Positions 35,901 through 44,477 of a stretch of DNA of 64,000 bases are shown piece after piece. Each line of letters begins with the position of its first letter. Within the stretch, counting starts at the first letter, position 1. The notes beneath the pieces are model-generated. The model was given only the letters and a program-made list of their open reading frames with translations, had not been told where the DNA came from and searched no databases. Both the position numbers and the translations under genes were made by a program. This stretch comes from Metarhizobium sp964253915 (GTDB taxonomy: Bacteria; Pseudomonadota; Alphaproteobacteria; Rhizobiales; Rhizobiaceae), in assembly GCF_964253915.1 (NCBI RefSeq), contig NZ_CAXUSG020000006.1, positions 248,001 through 312,000 of the forward strand. Reading direction: 5' to 3'.

Positions 35901-38354
35901 GACCGGCAGCGTCAGCGTCCGCTCGACGGCCCGGCCGCCGGCTTCCAGCATCCGCACCAGGATCTCGGCGCTGAGCAGCTGCGTGGTGGACGGCGCCTCA
36001 GTGAGGTTGACGTCGATCACCGCCTTGCCGTCGTCGCCGATGGTCGGCAGGCCTTCCAGCGGGAAGCGGGATTCGTCGTCGCCGGCATCCTCGTCGGCAA
36101 GGCCGAAGAAATAGCCCTTGAAGGCATCCGTCGTGCGGGTGCGCTTCAGGCCCACCGCGCCTTGCAGTTCAAGGCCCACGGCCGGCGCGCCGTAGAGATA
36201 ACGGCCGTCGATATCCACCTGGGCCGGCGTGCCGATCGCGATTTCCTTCGCCGTGCTCGTCATGTCGAATTCGACCCGATCGGGAACGAAGTCTTCGACG
36301 AGGAACTGTTTTTCGGCGATCGCCGTGCCGTTCGTATCGGTGAAGATCTGCATCGACCAGGTGCCGCGCATCGAGTTCGGCAGGAGGTCGAGGTCGTAGG
36401 TGTAGCCACCCATCGTGCCGGTGCGCACGACGCGGCGATCCTCGACGCCATCGGGGCGATTGAAGATGAAGGTCAGCGGCAGGTTTTCGATGGCAAGGCC
36501 GGCGCTGTCGCGGGCGAGCGCCGAGGCGTGCACGGTCTCGCCGACGCGGTAGATGCCGCGTTCGGTCCAGGTGAGCACGTCGATGGCGCCCGGCGAAGCG
36601 CGGCCGGTGACGCCGCGATCGGAAAGATCGAAACCGGCGCGGGTCATGTCGAGGAAGACGTAGTCCTGCTCGCCGTTCTGCGCCGTGATCATTGCCGGCA
36701 CCATGGCGGCGGTGCCGCGCAGCAGGCCGGCGCTGAACGTGGCGCGGCCTTCCGCGTCGCTGGTCGCTTCGCCGAGGATTTCGTTGTTCTTGGCAAGAAG
36801 CTGCAGCTTGACGCCGGTAATCGGCTTGGCGGTCGCAAGCGAACGGGTGAAGACGGTCAGGCCGTCCGTGCCGGTGTAGGTGGAAAGGCCGGTATCGGAG
36901 ACGACGAACCACTGGGTGGCGCGGCTATCCCAATATTCCTGGTGCGCTTCCGGCACCTGCGCCGTCAGCACGTAGACGCCCGGCTTGCGCTGCGGCAGGG
37001 CTTCATCGACAGGGAAGCTGGTGACCACATCCTTGTTGAGGTCTGGCTTGATCTCCAGCGAGCCTTCCCAGACGAGCTGGCCCAGTTCGTCGCTGATACG
37101 GCTGGTGTTGTAGCCGTCCATCTGGGTCAGGAACTGCGAGTTGGTGAGCAGCGTGGCGATGTTGCGGTCGCCGACGCGGTAGAGCTGGAGGTTTGCTTTG
37201 GTGGCATTGACCGAAACCAGCGGAATGCCGCGGCGGGCGGTGCCCGGCAGCACGAAGCTGTCGCCGGTGAAGCGGACGCTCGCCGAGCGGTCCTTCACAT
37301 AAAAGTCGATATCCACCTGCTTTTCGAGGTTTTCCTCCACGGAGGACGGCAGGCCGGGACGCAGGCTGATGCGGTAGCGGTCGCCGTGAACCAGGCCGTC
37401 GATGCAGATTTCCGTGCCCTTGGCTTCCAGCCCCTGCGGAGCGGCGCCGTTGATGGTCACGAAGGTGGAATAATCCGTGCCGTTCTTGACCAGCGCCTCG
37501 GAGAATTGCACGCAGGCGCGCGGCGTTGCGCTATCGGCATCCACCGTGTGGTTGGTCACGCGGAAACCCTGCTGCTCGCGCAGCGTCACATATTCGGAGT
37601 GGACGAGCGGATCGTCGACCAGCGCCAGGCTTGCCTTGTAGGCGCTCAGCGCGTTGCGATAGCTTTCCGAGCCGGCCAGCGCCGAAGCGAAGGCAGCCAG
37701 CGCCTGCGCCCGCGTCCCCGTGGTGCGGCTGGCCTGGTAGGCGTTGAGGCCGGCCAGCGTGCCCTGCCGCGACAGGTCGGTGCCGCTCGAGGCGCGGGCG
37801 CCGGTGCGCGTCAGCTCGATCCAGAGGCCGACATTCTCCTTGTCGTAGACCAGCGCCGACTTGAACGCCATCATCGCCCGTTCGAGGTTCGATACGGCGC
37901 GTTCGGCGAGACCCATCGAGGAGAGGCCGAGGATGCCCTGGTCGGCGAAATCGGCCGTAGTCAGGTTGTCCTTGTATTCGCGGGCCTGCTGCACCAGCTC
38001 GTCGGAGACGAAAGACAGGGCGGGAGCGGCACCGATATCCTTCTCGGCGCTGACATCGACAACCTTGCCGGCGATGGCGCCGGGGAAGCTGTTGATCTTG
38101 CTGAAGTCGGACTTCAGGAAGCACCATTTCACCTTGGGATTATAGGTGAATGCCCGGCAGGCCTGATCGCCGAGGCAGATCGTCTGGCATTGGTCGAGCG
38201 AGACCTCCGTTTCGGTCCTGAGGTCGAAACCGAAATAGTCGCTGTCCTTGACGGTGACGACCTCGCGTTTCGTTTCCGCGGCCGTTGCCGGAAGAAGCGG
38301 GATGAAGAGAAGGAGAAGAAAGGCAGAAAACCGGATGAGTGCGCGCATAGACAT
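32904..38354 (-). CDS. yfhM: bacterial alpha-2-macroglobulin with PAN domain and thioester
   Basis: This 1816-residue periplasmic protein is a bacterial alpha-2-macroglobulin, a protease-trap thought to protect cells breached by host or rival proteases. It has a signal peptide (about 5-26, LIRFSAFLLLLFIPLLPATA) without a lipobox Cys, then a PAN/APPLE-like segment (about 35-85) with Cys residues in LDQCQTICLGDQACRAFTY (in part), then macroglobulin repeats and a thiol-ester domain with CAEQ (Cys1368 to Gln1371) in YPYGCAEQTT. The intact CxEQ indicates covalent trapping is possible. The ATG at 38354 has GGGAGG upstream. A very long opposite-strand open frame across this gene is a codon-bias artefact. 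Confidence 0.95.
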   Translation of the reverse strand: MSMRALIRFSAFLLLLFIPLLPATAAETKREVVTVKDSDYFGFDLRTETEVSLDQCQTICLGDQACRAFTYNPKVKWCFLKSDFSKINSFPGAIAGKVVDVSAEKDIGAAPALSFVSDELVQQAREYKDNLTTADFADQGILGLSSMGLAERAVSNLERAMMAFKSALVYDKENVGLWIELTRTGARASSGTDLSRQGTLAGLNAYQASRTTGTRAQALAAFASALAGSESYRNALSAYKASLALVDDPLVHSEYVTLREQQGFRVTNHTVDADSATPRACVQFSEALVKNGTDYSTFVTINGAAPQGLEAKGTEICIDGLVHGDRYRISLRPGLPSSVEENLEKQVDIDFYVKDRSASVRFTGDSFVLPGTARRGIPLVSVNATKANLQLYRVGDRNIATLLTNSQFLTQMDGYNTSRISDELGQLVWEGSLEIKPDLNKDVVTSFPVDEALPQRKPGVYVLTAQVPEAHQEYWDSRATQWFVVSDTGLSTYTGTDGLTVFTRSLATAKPITGVKLQLLAKNNEILGEATSDAEGRATFSAGLLRGTAAMVPAMITAQNGEQDYVFLDMTRAGFDLSDRGVTGRASPGAIDVLTWTERGIYRVGETVHASALARDSAGLAIENLPLTFIFNRPDGVEDRRVVRTGTMGGYTYDLDLLPNSMRGTWSMQIFTDTNGTAIAEKQFLVEDFVPDRVEFDMTSTAKEIAIGTPAQVDIDGRYLYGAPAVGLELQGAVGLKRTRTTDAFKGYFFGLADEDAGDDESRFPLEGLPTIGDDGKAVIDVNLTEAPSTTQLLSAEILVRMLEAGGRAVERTLTLPVKSETARIGIKPEFGTDLAENTLARFNVISVDADGKKQAMQGLQWKLLSVSRNYQWYRDGNSWRYEPILTTSQIATGKVDATTDGASIAAPVSWGRYRLEVETAAIDGPQSSVEFDAGWYVEAKSTETPDGLEIALDKESYAPGETAKLKVSPRFAGELLVTVGAENLLTTKLASIPAEGGEVELPVTADWGAGAYVTATLYRPGDAQESRMPMRAIGIKWLTVDPGDRKLKVALSAPEKILPRGELSVPIQVSGADVGNEAYVTLAAVDVGILNLTRYKVPDPDGWYFGQRMLGLEIRDIYGRLIDGSLGAMGRLRTGGDGGEGPLNGSPPTEKLVAFFSGPVKLDAEGKATINFDIPQFNGTARLMAVAWSKHGVGHATSDVIIRDPVVVTASLPKFLAPGDLSDLRIDIANTDAPAGDYQLQVTSNDVVTVDPAAAGSTIRLEAGGKSDVTLPLMGGYAGNGLITIRLSGADGASWEQSVNIPVRPSSLPITTRRPITVAANGSLTINSELLADSMLQGASVSLNVTRSAAFDIPALLMSLDRYPYGCAEQTTSRAMPLLYLSELSKQSDIAEDTEVPKRVQEAIYRVLSYQSSTGSFGLWSPGSGDLWLDAYVTDFLTRAREQKYDVPERSLVVALDNLQNAVGYDTNITGRGNEIAYATYVLARNRKAAISDLRYYADTAIDDFPTPLAKAHIAAALALYGDAQRSRLVFAKALDMSSLVTNVSLSRSDYGSALRDDAAVLALAAESRPVPEIIPALSTIVARNWEKSRYTSTQEQTWMLLAARAIKNSDTDLKIDINGTEHQGGYQSRITGDELLQQPVTVTNRTNDPVTAVVTTVAAPLQPLPAGGDGFEIERTYYTLDGEEANVSQAKQNERYVVVLKIVEKNSWASRILVSDLLPAGFEIDNPSLVDSAQMTNFEWIGEQSAAHSEFRSDRFVAAYNREEGEKSDITLAYVVRAVTPGTYDHPAASVEDMYRPQFSARTATGRMEVLKAE

Positions 38355-38681
38355 AAAGTCCTCCCAACGCTGCCCGTTTATCGGTCTAGTCTTCCGGCTT
38401 CGGCACGGCTTGTCAACGCATGGTCATGCGACCGTCTGCGTGATGCGTGATTGCAACCAAAAGAGGTGTCCCCGACGAATCAATGCTGAATTTAAGCCAA
38501 CGCGCTCCGCAAGATTGCCTTGCAGGACCGCATGGGCATTCAACGGAGGGCGGTGGGGATTTATTCGGGGGCCCGCAGAAAAAACTTTCGCGGGCATTTT
38601 TCCGCAACTATTTTTGGTCTCTATTTTGGCCGCCTGCTCGGGTGAACGTGTCTTCAAGACCGCGCGCGTGAAAACCGGGCG
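38355..38681. promoter_or_regulatory. region upstream of yfhM-pbpC, no gene seen
   Basis: These 327 bp precede the alpha-2-macroglobulin gene and follow the end of the PP2C gene, both on the minus strand. The yfhM promoter is expected here, but I cannot place its boxes. Short frames in this stretch lack support. Confidence 0.4.
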
Positions 38682-39614
38682 TCAGAAGCGCACTTCGAGG
38701 AGCGAAAAATCGTCGGGCAGCGGCCCGTCGCTGTTGAAGGTGCGCACCCATTCGTGGATGGCCGCCGGCGTATTGCCGGTCTTTGCCGCGAAGGCCGCCA
38801 GCTCGTCGACGGAGAGCATGTCGTCCTCCGGGCCGTTGACCTCGAATGTCCCGTCGCTGAGGATCAGCAGGCGGTCGCCCGGGCCGACCTGGACGGATTT
38901 GCATTCGTAGTCGACATCCGGGAAGGCGCCGATGGCTATGCCGCCGACGGTGATGAGCAGTTCCGGCTCGGCATCGGGCGCATCGGCGCGAATGAGGATC
39001 GACGGCGGGTGGCCGCCGGTCGCATAACGCAGTTCTCCCGTGGCCTTGTTGTAGACGCCGTACCAGATGGTGAAAAACATATTGTTTTGTTTTTCCATCG
39101 GAAAGGTGGCGTTGAGCGCCGCCATGACCTGGGATGGATCACGAAAATCGGCATTGGCGAGCGCGGAGGCACGCAGCACGTTGATCGCGGTGACGGACAA
39201 CAGGGCGGCGCCGACGCCGTGGCCGCAGACATCGAGCAGGTAGAAGGCGAAATGATCGTCGTCGAGGGCGTGGTAACCGAAGGAGTCGCCGCCGAGCTCC
39301 GTCGACGGCACCAAGAGCCAATCCGTCTTCGGTGCCTGGCTTCTCTTGTCCGGCAGGATGGAGAAGACATAACGCGTGGCATCGGACAGTTCTTCCTCGA
39401 GCCGCGCCTGGGTTTTTTCCAGAAGCAGGTTCTTTTCCGCCAACTGATCTTCCACCGCCTCGCCATGTTCGATCATGGCTTCGTAGAGCAGTTTGAGATC
39501 CTCGAATTCGGCCGAGAGACGCTCGATTTCCGCATTGGCACGGTCGAGTTCGGCTTGCTTCTCGTCTTGAGACAGAGATTGTTGGTCAGACTGAGGATTT
39601 GACATTTCGTTCAT
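38682..39614 (-). CDS. SpoIIE-type PP2C protein phosphatase with N-terminal coiled coil
   Basis: The 310-residue protein has a coiled coil (about 14-80, heptads rich in Glu/Leu: ELDRANAEIERLSAEFEDLK in part) and a PP2C/SpoIIE phosphatase domain (about 95-310). Metal-binding residues are present: Asp110 in LGGDSFGYH, Asp128 in LLDVCGHGVGAAL, the GGHPP block, ILSDGTFEV and DDFSLLEV. There is no transmembrane segment or receiver domain. Such phosphatases dephosphorylate STAS proteins in partner-switching circuits. It diverges from an operon coding for HATPase and STAS partners, 202 bp away, so it is probably part of the same circuit. The start could also be the ATG at 39605. Confidence 0.88.
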   Translation of the reverse strand: MNEMSNPQSDQQSLSQDEKQAELDRANAEIERLSAEFEDLKLLYEAMIEHGEAVEDQLAEKNLLLEKTQARLEEELSDATRYVFSILPDKRSQAPKTDWLLVPSTELGGDSFGYHALDDDHFAFYLLDVCGHGVGAALLSVTAINVLRASALANADFRDPSQVMAALNATFPMEKQNNMFFTIWYGVYNKATGELRYATGGHPPSILIRADAPDAEPELLITVGGIAIGAFPDVDYECKSVQVGPGDRLLILSDGTFEVNGPEDDMLSVDELAAFAAKTGNTPAAIHEWVRTFNSDGPLPDDFSLLEVRF

Positions 39615-39816
39615 GTTTCTGTGTGATTTTGGCTGCCAGTCGCCGAGAGAAGTGCTTGATTACACTTTAAACTTGAAACAATGAGAAAAAATCTCGCGAC
39701 GGGCGGTATTCTTTTTTTCGTTTCAGGCCTTGAGTGAAATATTCTCGGCTTTCCTGTAACCTTTGTCCGGTCGGTTATCTTTCGGGTGATCGATCAATCT
39801 ACACTGGAATTGCGGT
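39615..39816. promoter_or_regulatory. divergent promoter region of the partner-switching locus
   Basis: This 202-bp, AT-rich gap separates the PP2C gene from the five-gene operon. TTGAAAC (39674-39680) and TTGAGTG (39730-39736) are possible promoter hexamer-containing stretches, but none pairs with a convincing -10. Both transcription units probably start here. Confidence 0.4.
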
Positions 39817-40335
39817 ATGAATTCAAGAGCGGAACCAGCAGAAAAAACAAACTTCGCGCTGTTGTTGCAATTCGACATGCAGATCGACGGTTTTTCGTCC
39901 AATTGGGCCTATTGTGATCGCCTGTCCTCTTTCGTGGCACGGATGATCGGCCATAACAGGACGGATTCCCTTTTGTATTCAAATCTGTTCTCGTCTGCAT
40001 TCAATGAGTTGCTGGAAACGGCGTTCCGGATTCACGAGCCGGGCAGCGATTTCGTCTGCCGCATCTGGCGCAAGGGGCCGACGGACCGGATCGAGCTGAC
40101 CATCCCCTGCAATACGGAGTTGAGCGCGTTCTACAAGGACGCCGTCGGCACGCTGGGCGAAGACAACCTTGCCGAGCGGTATCACTCCGCACTTTTCTCG
40201 GACGGGCCGCTGCAGCCATCCATCGGCCTGATGGAGCTGGCCGTCGACTACAAGGCCCGCCTTTCCATAGCAGCTGCGGGGGACCGCGCTATCCAACTCG
40301 TTGCAGAGTTGTCTCTTGAGGATGTAAACCAGTGA
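39817..40335 (+). CDS. degenerate HATPase-like regulator (slr1658-like), first gene of partner-switching operon
   Basis: The 172-residue protein looks like a worn copy of the HATPase encoded at 43900. Both share an N-box-like FNELLETAF (here) versus VNELLENAI, and a C-terminal GL-x-x-L-x-x-DY-x-ARL block (GLMELAVDYKARL here, GLLTLMSDYGARL there). In this copy the ATP-lid glycines are lost (QPSIG in place of SGSGLG), so ATP binding is doubtful although the N-box Asn63/Glu64 are kept. It overlaps the next gene by 4 bases (ATGA), a sign of coupling. It may be a non-kinase partner for the STAS-like domain of the next protein. Proteins with similar make-up are listed as slr1658-superfamily regulators in cyanobacteria; that link is from memory. 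Confidence 0.7.
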   Translation: MNSRAEPAEKTNFALLLQFDMQIDGFSSNWAYCDRLSSFVARMIGHNRTDSLLYSNLFSSAFNELLETAFRIHEPGSDFVCRIWRKGPTDRIELTIPCNTELSAFYKDAVGTLGEDNLAERYHSALFSDGPLQPSIGLMELAVDYKARLSIAAAGDRAIQLVAELSLEDVNQ

Positions 40336-41510
40336 TGCTCGATACCATAACGCCAACCTATACGGCCCGGTTCGACGAAAACAGCCAGGAGCTTTCGCTC
40401 ATCGGCTCGATGCGGCCGCAGCACGAAGCCGACATGGCCAAGTGCCTGCAGGTGCTCGAGCAGTCGCTGCGTCTGGTGCGTGGCACGCTGTATATCAACG
40501 TCAAGCGGCTGGTGCGGGTTAACAACATCGCGTTTCGCATCCTGGCGGCGGCGCTCGTCAATGCCGCGACGGAACGGCCGGACCTGAAGATCAAGATCAT
40601 CACCTCCAGCGTGGTGGGCTGGTCGACGAAGAAGTTCGGAGTGCTGAGCGCCGTCAATGCGAACCTCATCGTCGAGGAATACGACAACGAATTTTATCCT
40701 GGCCAGACCTTCGTCGAAAACAGCGATTTCATCCATGTGCTGCGCACGCAGACGAAGATGACCTGGCGCCACGAGCGCAGCATCCTGCCCCGCCATGGCC
40801 TGAAACCGGGCATGAAGGTCGCCGACATCTGCTGCGGCATCGGCGATTTCGCCGTGCTGATGCAGAAGGAATTCAACCCGTCGCGCATCGTCGCCCTCGA
40901 CCATTCGAAGTCGAGCCTGGCCTATGCCCGCGGCGTGGCCGAGGAATTTGGCATTTCCGGCATCGAATACATCTATGGCGACGCCTCGGAGATGCTGCTG
41001 GAGGACAACCAGTTCGATTTCGTCACCTGCCGCCATGCGCTGCAGGTTTTCGACCGGCCGGAACTGATCCTCAAGGAACTGTATCGCATCTGCAAGCCGG
41101 GCGGCCGCATCTACGTGACCAACGAGAAGAACTCCCATTGCCTGGGCGAGCCGCATGGCGACTCCATCCAGTGGACCTATACCGAGGTCGCAAAACTCTG
41201 GCATCACTTCAACATGGACATCGAATGCGGCCCGAAAAGCCGCCGGCTGCTGCAGGACAGCGGCTTCGACAAGATCCAGATGGAATCCTTCATGGTCACC
41301 AATCTCGATGGCGACCCGCAGGATTTCGCCGATATCATCGAGTCCTGGAAGAACCTGTTTGCCGGTGACATGGCCAACCAGCGCGGTGACACGCCCGAAT
41401 TCATCGAGCGGTTCAAGCGCGGCTTCGACGACCATATCTTCGCGGCACTGCATCCCAAGGGATATGCCGGCTGGCCGATCTGGGTAGCCTCGGGACGGAA
41501 GCCGCTATGA
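40332..41510 (+). CDS. STAS-like domain fused to SAM-dependent methyltransferase
   Basis: The 392-residue protein has two parts. Residues 1 to ~118 resemble the STAS protein at 44478 (GSMRPQHEAD versus GTMRLSGTEA; LVRVNNIAFRILAAAL versus LEFLNSSGINLLAKF), but the Ser pair of the NSSG phospho-acceptor is replaced by Asn64-Ile65. Residues ~140-392 are a class I methyltransferase with motif I VADICCGIGDF (162-172), acidic IVALDHSK, and YIYGDASEM, followed by CRHALQVFDRPE and KPGGRIYV, similar to UbiE/COQ5 or MPBQ methyltransferases. It is coupled by 4-base overlaps to genes on both sides. A STAS-controlled methyltransferase output is the likely reading, inferred from architecture and context. 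Confidence 0.8.
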   Translation: MMLDTITPTYTARFDENSQELSLIGSMRPQHEADMAKCLQVLEQSLRLVRGTLYINVKRLVRVNNIAFRILAAALVNAATERPDLKIKIITSSVVGWSTKKFGVLSAVNANLIVEEYDNEFYPGQTFVENSDFIHVLRTQTKMTWRHERSILPRHGLKPGMKVADICCGIGDFAVLMQKEFNPSRIVALDHSKSSLAYARGVAEEFGISGIEYIYGDASEMLLEDNQFDFVTCRHALQVFDRPELILKELYRICKPGGRIYVTNEKNSHCLGEPHGDSIQWTYTEVAKLWHHFNMDIECGPKSRRLLQDSGFDKIQMESFMVTNLDGDPQDFADIIESWKNLFAGDMANQRGDTPEFIERFKRGFDDHIFAALHPKGYAGWPIWVASGRKPL

Positions 41511-43894
41511 CCGACATACAGTCTCAACCAGATAGCCTCGGCAAGGTAGGCTATCTTTCCCCGCGCAGTTTCCGTGCCAAGTTCATTCTGGTCGTCGGCG
41601 CTGCCGTGCTGTTCGACCTGCTTCTCGGCGGTGGCATTGCCATCTGGAACGTGCAGCATCTGTCGCGCGACGCCGCCAACCAGGTGGGTGAAGGTCTGAC
41701 CGAGGCCAACCAGGAATACCTGAAGACCTATATCGAGACGACTGCGTTGCGCGCCGACCTGCTCCTGGAGCAGGTGCATTCCGACGTCACCACGCTTGCC
41801 AACACGATGCAGACCCTCGGCGACCATCCGGAACTCGAAGCTGCGATCGGCACGGCGCTGGAGCGGAACCCGGCCTTTTCGACCTCGCTGGTCTATGACC
41901 AGACGGGTGGCTGGGCGCAGAATTCGGCCGGCGCCGCCTCGGCGGTCAGCGTCTGGGGTTATCTGCTCGATCCCAGCCATCAGCCGGTCCCGGCGGCGCA
42001 AGACCAGGTCCGCAACAGCGAGATTCTCGGCCTTCTCGGCCCGGCGCTGATGAAGACCGGCTCGCCGAAGCTGCAGATGTATTATGTCGGCCCCAAGTCG
42101 GCCTCCATCATGCGCGCCACGCCCTATTCCGAGCAGGCGCAGACCTTCGACAAGCTGTATCCGGGCCACAATAACGGACCGAACTTCTGGGATTTCTTCT
42201 TCCCCGGCGTTTATGAGGGCTGGCAGTCCTGGATCGCCAATCCCGCTTCCCGCCCTGTCGATACCGATATCGTCACCACGGCGCCTTATATCGATGCGAT
42301 CACCGGCAAGCTGATCGTCAGCTTCTTCCATCCGCTGTGGACGGCCGATCGCAAGGACGTCGACGGCATGGCGGCCGTCGATATCACCCTCGACCAGCTT
42401 TCGGGCCTCGTCCAGAGCGTCAACATCGCCGAAACCGGCTTCGGTTTCCTGGCGATGTCGAACGGCAACGTCATCACCACCAGCAAGATCGGCGAAGAAA
42501 CGCTCGGCCTCAAGTCCAGCGACCAGAGCGGCCAGGGCGTCACCGGCGTCGACCGGTCGCTGAAGGCCAGCACCCAGGAGGCGATCGCCTCGCTGGCGCT
42601 GCCGAGCGACGGCAGCACGCAGATCCTGCACATCAACCTGAAGCGCAACGGCGAAGACATACCGCATCTTGTCGTGCTCAAGCAGCTCAAGCCGGCCAAC
42701 CTCTGGGACGGCAAGGGCATCGTCAAGGAAACGATGACGCTCGGCTTCGTTGTTTCCGAACAGGAGATCTACCAGTCGCTGATCGCGGCGCAGGACGCGT
42801 TGTCTTCGGCCACGAGCCGGATCGTCAACTACCAGATCATCGCAGTGCTGGTCAGCCTGCTGATCGTCTTCATCGCGGTCTTTGCAATTTCCGGCCGTAT
42901 CACCGCCGGTCTCAGTGCGCTCGCCGATGCGGCGCGGCGGCTGCAGAACAAGGACTATTCGGTGCGGGTCAATATTCCGAGCCGTGACGAAGTCGGCGCC
43001 GTCGGCGTCGCCTTCAACCGAATGGCCGAGGAGATCCGCTTCCATACCGAGAACCTGGAAAAACTGGTCGAGGCACGCACCCACGAACTGGCGAATGCCA
43101 ACACCGAGATCAACGCGCTGAACCAGAAGCTGAAAAGCGAAAACCTGCGCCTCGGCGCGGAGCTGGATGTCGCCCGTCATATCCAGATGATGGTGCTGCC
43201 GAAGCCGGCGGAACTGGGCGCTATCCAGAAGATCGAGGTTGCCGGTTACATGGAACCTGCCGACGAGGTGGGCGGCGATTACTTCGACGTGCTGCACGAC
43301 GGCTCGCGGATCAAGGTCGGCATCGGCGACGTCACCGGACACGGCCTGGAAAGCGGCGTCCTGATGCTGATGGTCCAGTCGGTTGCCCGCGCGCTGCAGG
43401 AGCAGGGCGACGAAGATCCGCGGACGTTCCTCGAAGTGCTCAACCGGGCGATCTACAAGAACATCGAGCGGACCAAGACCGACAAGCATCTTTCGCTTGC
43501 CTTCCTCGACTACCAGGACAAGCAGATCACGCTGTCCGGCCAGCATGAAGAGGTTCTGGTCGTTCGCAAGGAGGGTGAGGTCGAACGGGTCGATACGGTC
43601 GATCTCGGCTTCCCGATCGGGTTGGAAAGCGATATCGCGCCGTTCATCGCGACCCGCGACATCCCGTTCGACAGCGGCGATATCATCGTCCTGCATACCG
43701 ACGGCGTGACCGAAGCGGAAAGCCCGACGGGCGAACTCTTCGGGCTGGAGCGGCTTTGCGAAAGCGCCCTCAAATACAGGGATTGTGACAGCGCCGAAGA
43801 AATCAAGGCGGGCATCATCGCCGACCTGATGGCACATATTGCGACCCAGAAGATCCACGACGACATCACCCTCGTAGTGATGAGGCACAGATAA
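41507..43894 (+). CDS. membrane sensor SpoIIE-type PP2C phosphatase (dCache-HAMP-PP2C)
   Basis: The 795-residue protein is a one-component membrane phosphatase. A first transmembrane helix (about 23-45) and a second (about 442-463, IIAVLVSLLIVFIAVFAI) flank a ~390-residue periplasmic sensor domain that looks like a double Cache fold (FWDFFFPGVYEGW, GMAAVDITLDQLSGLV in part). A HAMP domain (about 463-518) and a coiled coil (about 518-560) lead into a PP2C domain with EVGGDYFDV, IGDVTGHGLESGVLML, LSGQHEEVLVV and HTDGVTEAE, all metal-binding residues intact. It would release the STAS partner in response to an external ligand. It is coupled to the STAS-methyltransferase gene by a 4-base overlap and is 5 bp from the HATPase gene. 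Confidence 0.9.
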   Translation: MTDIQSQPDSLGKVGYLSPRSFRAKFILVVGAAVLFDLLLGGGIAIWNVQHLSRDAANQVGEGLTEANQEYLKTYIETTALRADLLLEQVHSDVTTLANTMQTLGDHPELEAAIGTALERNPAFSTSLVYDQTGGWAQNSAGAASAVSVWGYLLDPSHQPVPAAQDQVRNSEILGLLGPALMKTGSPKLQMYYVGPKSASIMRATPYSEQAQTFDKLYPGHNNGPNFWDFFFPGVYEGWQSWIANPASRPVDTDIVTTAPYIDAITGKLIVSFFHPLWTADRKDVDGMAAVDITLDQLSGLVQSVNIAETGFGFLAMSNGNVITTSKIGEETLGLKSSDQSGQGVTGVDRSLKASTQEAIASLALPSDGSTQILHINLKRNGEDIPHLVVLKQLKPANLWDGKGIVKETMTLGFVVSEQEIYQSLIAAQDALSSATSRIVNYQIIAVLVSLLIVFIAVFAISGRITAGLSALADAARRLQNKDYSVRVNIPSRDEVGAVGVAFNRMAEEIRFHTENLEKLVEARTHELANANTEINALNQKLKSENLRLGAELDVARHIQMMVLPKPAELGAIQKIEVAGYMEPADEVGGDYFDVLHDGSRIKVGIGDVTGHGLESGVLMLMVQSVARALQEQGDEDPRTFLEVLNRAIYKNIERTKTDKHLSLAFLDYQDKQITLSGQHEEVLVVRKEGEVERVDTVDLGFPIGLESDIAPFIATRDIPFDSGDIIVLHTDGVTEAESPTGELFGLERLCESALKYRDCDSAEEIKAGIIADLMAHIATQKIHDDITLVVMRHR

Positions 43895-43899
43895 AGGCC

Positions 43900-44448
43900 A
43901 TGACAATCCATTTCGGCGATATCATTTTCAAGAACGAGCCGACGTCGTTCGGCAATCGGCTGCAGCTGGCGGAAGGTCCGATCGACCTCAACTGGCATCA
44001 TTGCAGCGTGACATCGGAATTTCTCGGCGAATTCTTCGCGCTGCGTTGCGGCGCGAAGAACCTGGATTACAACGAGGCGCGCCACAGCATCGGCTATCTC
44101 GTCAACGAACTGCTCGAAAACGCCATCAAGTTCCGTGCGCCGGGTGACATCGTCATCGAAACGACGCTTCAGGAAAACCATTTCGAGATAAAGGTCACCA
44201 ATCTGATCAACGTGGAAACCTCTAATCGTTTCCAGCCCCTGCTCGCCGAATTGACCTCGCGCGATCCCGGGGACCTGCTGATCGAGCGGATCGAAGCCAA
44301 TGCGGAAGACGCATTTTCCAGTGGATCGGGGCTTGGCCTTCTGACGTTAATGAGCGACTATGGCGCCCGATTAGGATGGCGATTCAGCCCCGTTGCTGAA
44401 GGCAACAACATTCGTCTAGAAACTTTTGCCGCCCTTGATTTTGTCTGA
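43900..44448 (+). CDS. HATPase-fold serine kinase/anti-sigma-like protein (slr1658-like)
   Basis: The 182-residue protein has a Bergerat-fold signature: N-box VNELLENAIKF with Asn69/Glu70 and Glu73 context, and a G-box-like SGSGLGLLTL near 147-156. The short single-domain layout resembles anti-sigma/SpoIIAB-type kinases that phosphorylate STAS proteins. It lies 5 bp after the membrane phosphatase gene and 29 bp before the STAS gene, completing a kinase-phosphatase-STAS set. The protein at 39817 appears to be its degenerate paralogue. The target of the circuit is not identified by sequence. Confidence 0.82.
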   Translation: MTIHFGDIIFKNEPTSFGNRLQLAEGPIDLNWHHCSVTSEFLGEFFALRCGAKNLDYNEARHSIGYLVNELLENAIKFRAPGDIVIETTLQENHFEIKVTNLINVETSNRFQPLLAELTSRDPGDLLIERIEANAEDAFSSGSGLGLLTLMSDYGARLGWRFSPVAEGNNIRLETFAALDFV

Positions 44449-44477
44449 AGTCGGGCTTTTGGAGTATATTGAGTCAT

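Noticed and set aside
32844..38450. A 1868-codon plus-strand open frame opposite yfhM
   Set aside because: It mirrors the alpha-2-macroglobulin gene in the complementary frame, its translation is Arg/Ala/Gly/His-rich with no recognisable domain, and yfhM on the other strand is unmistakable. High GC with strong codon bias removes stops from the opposite frame.
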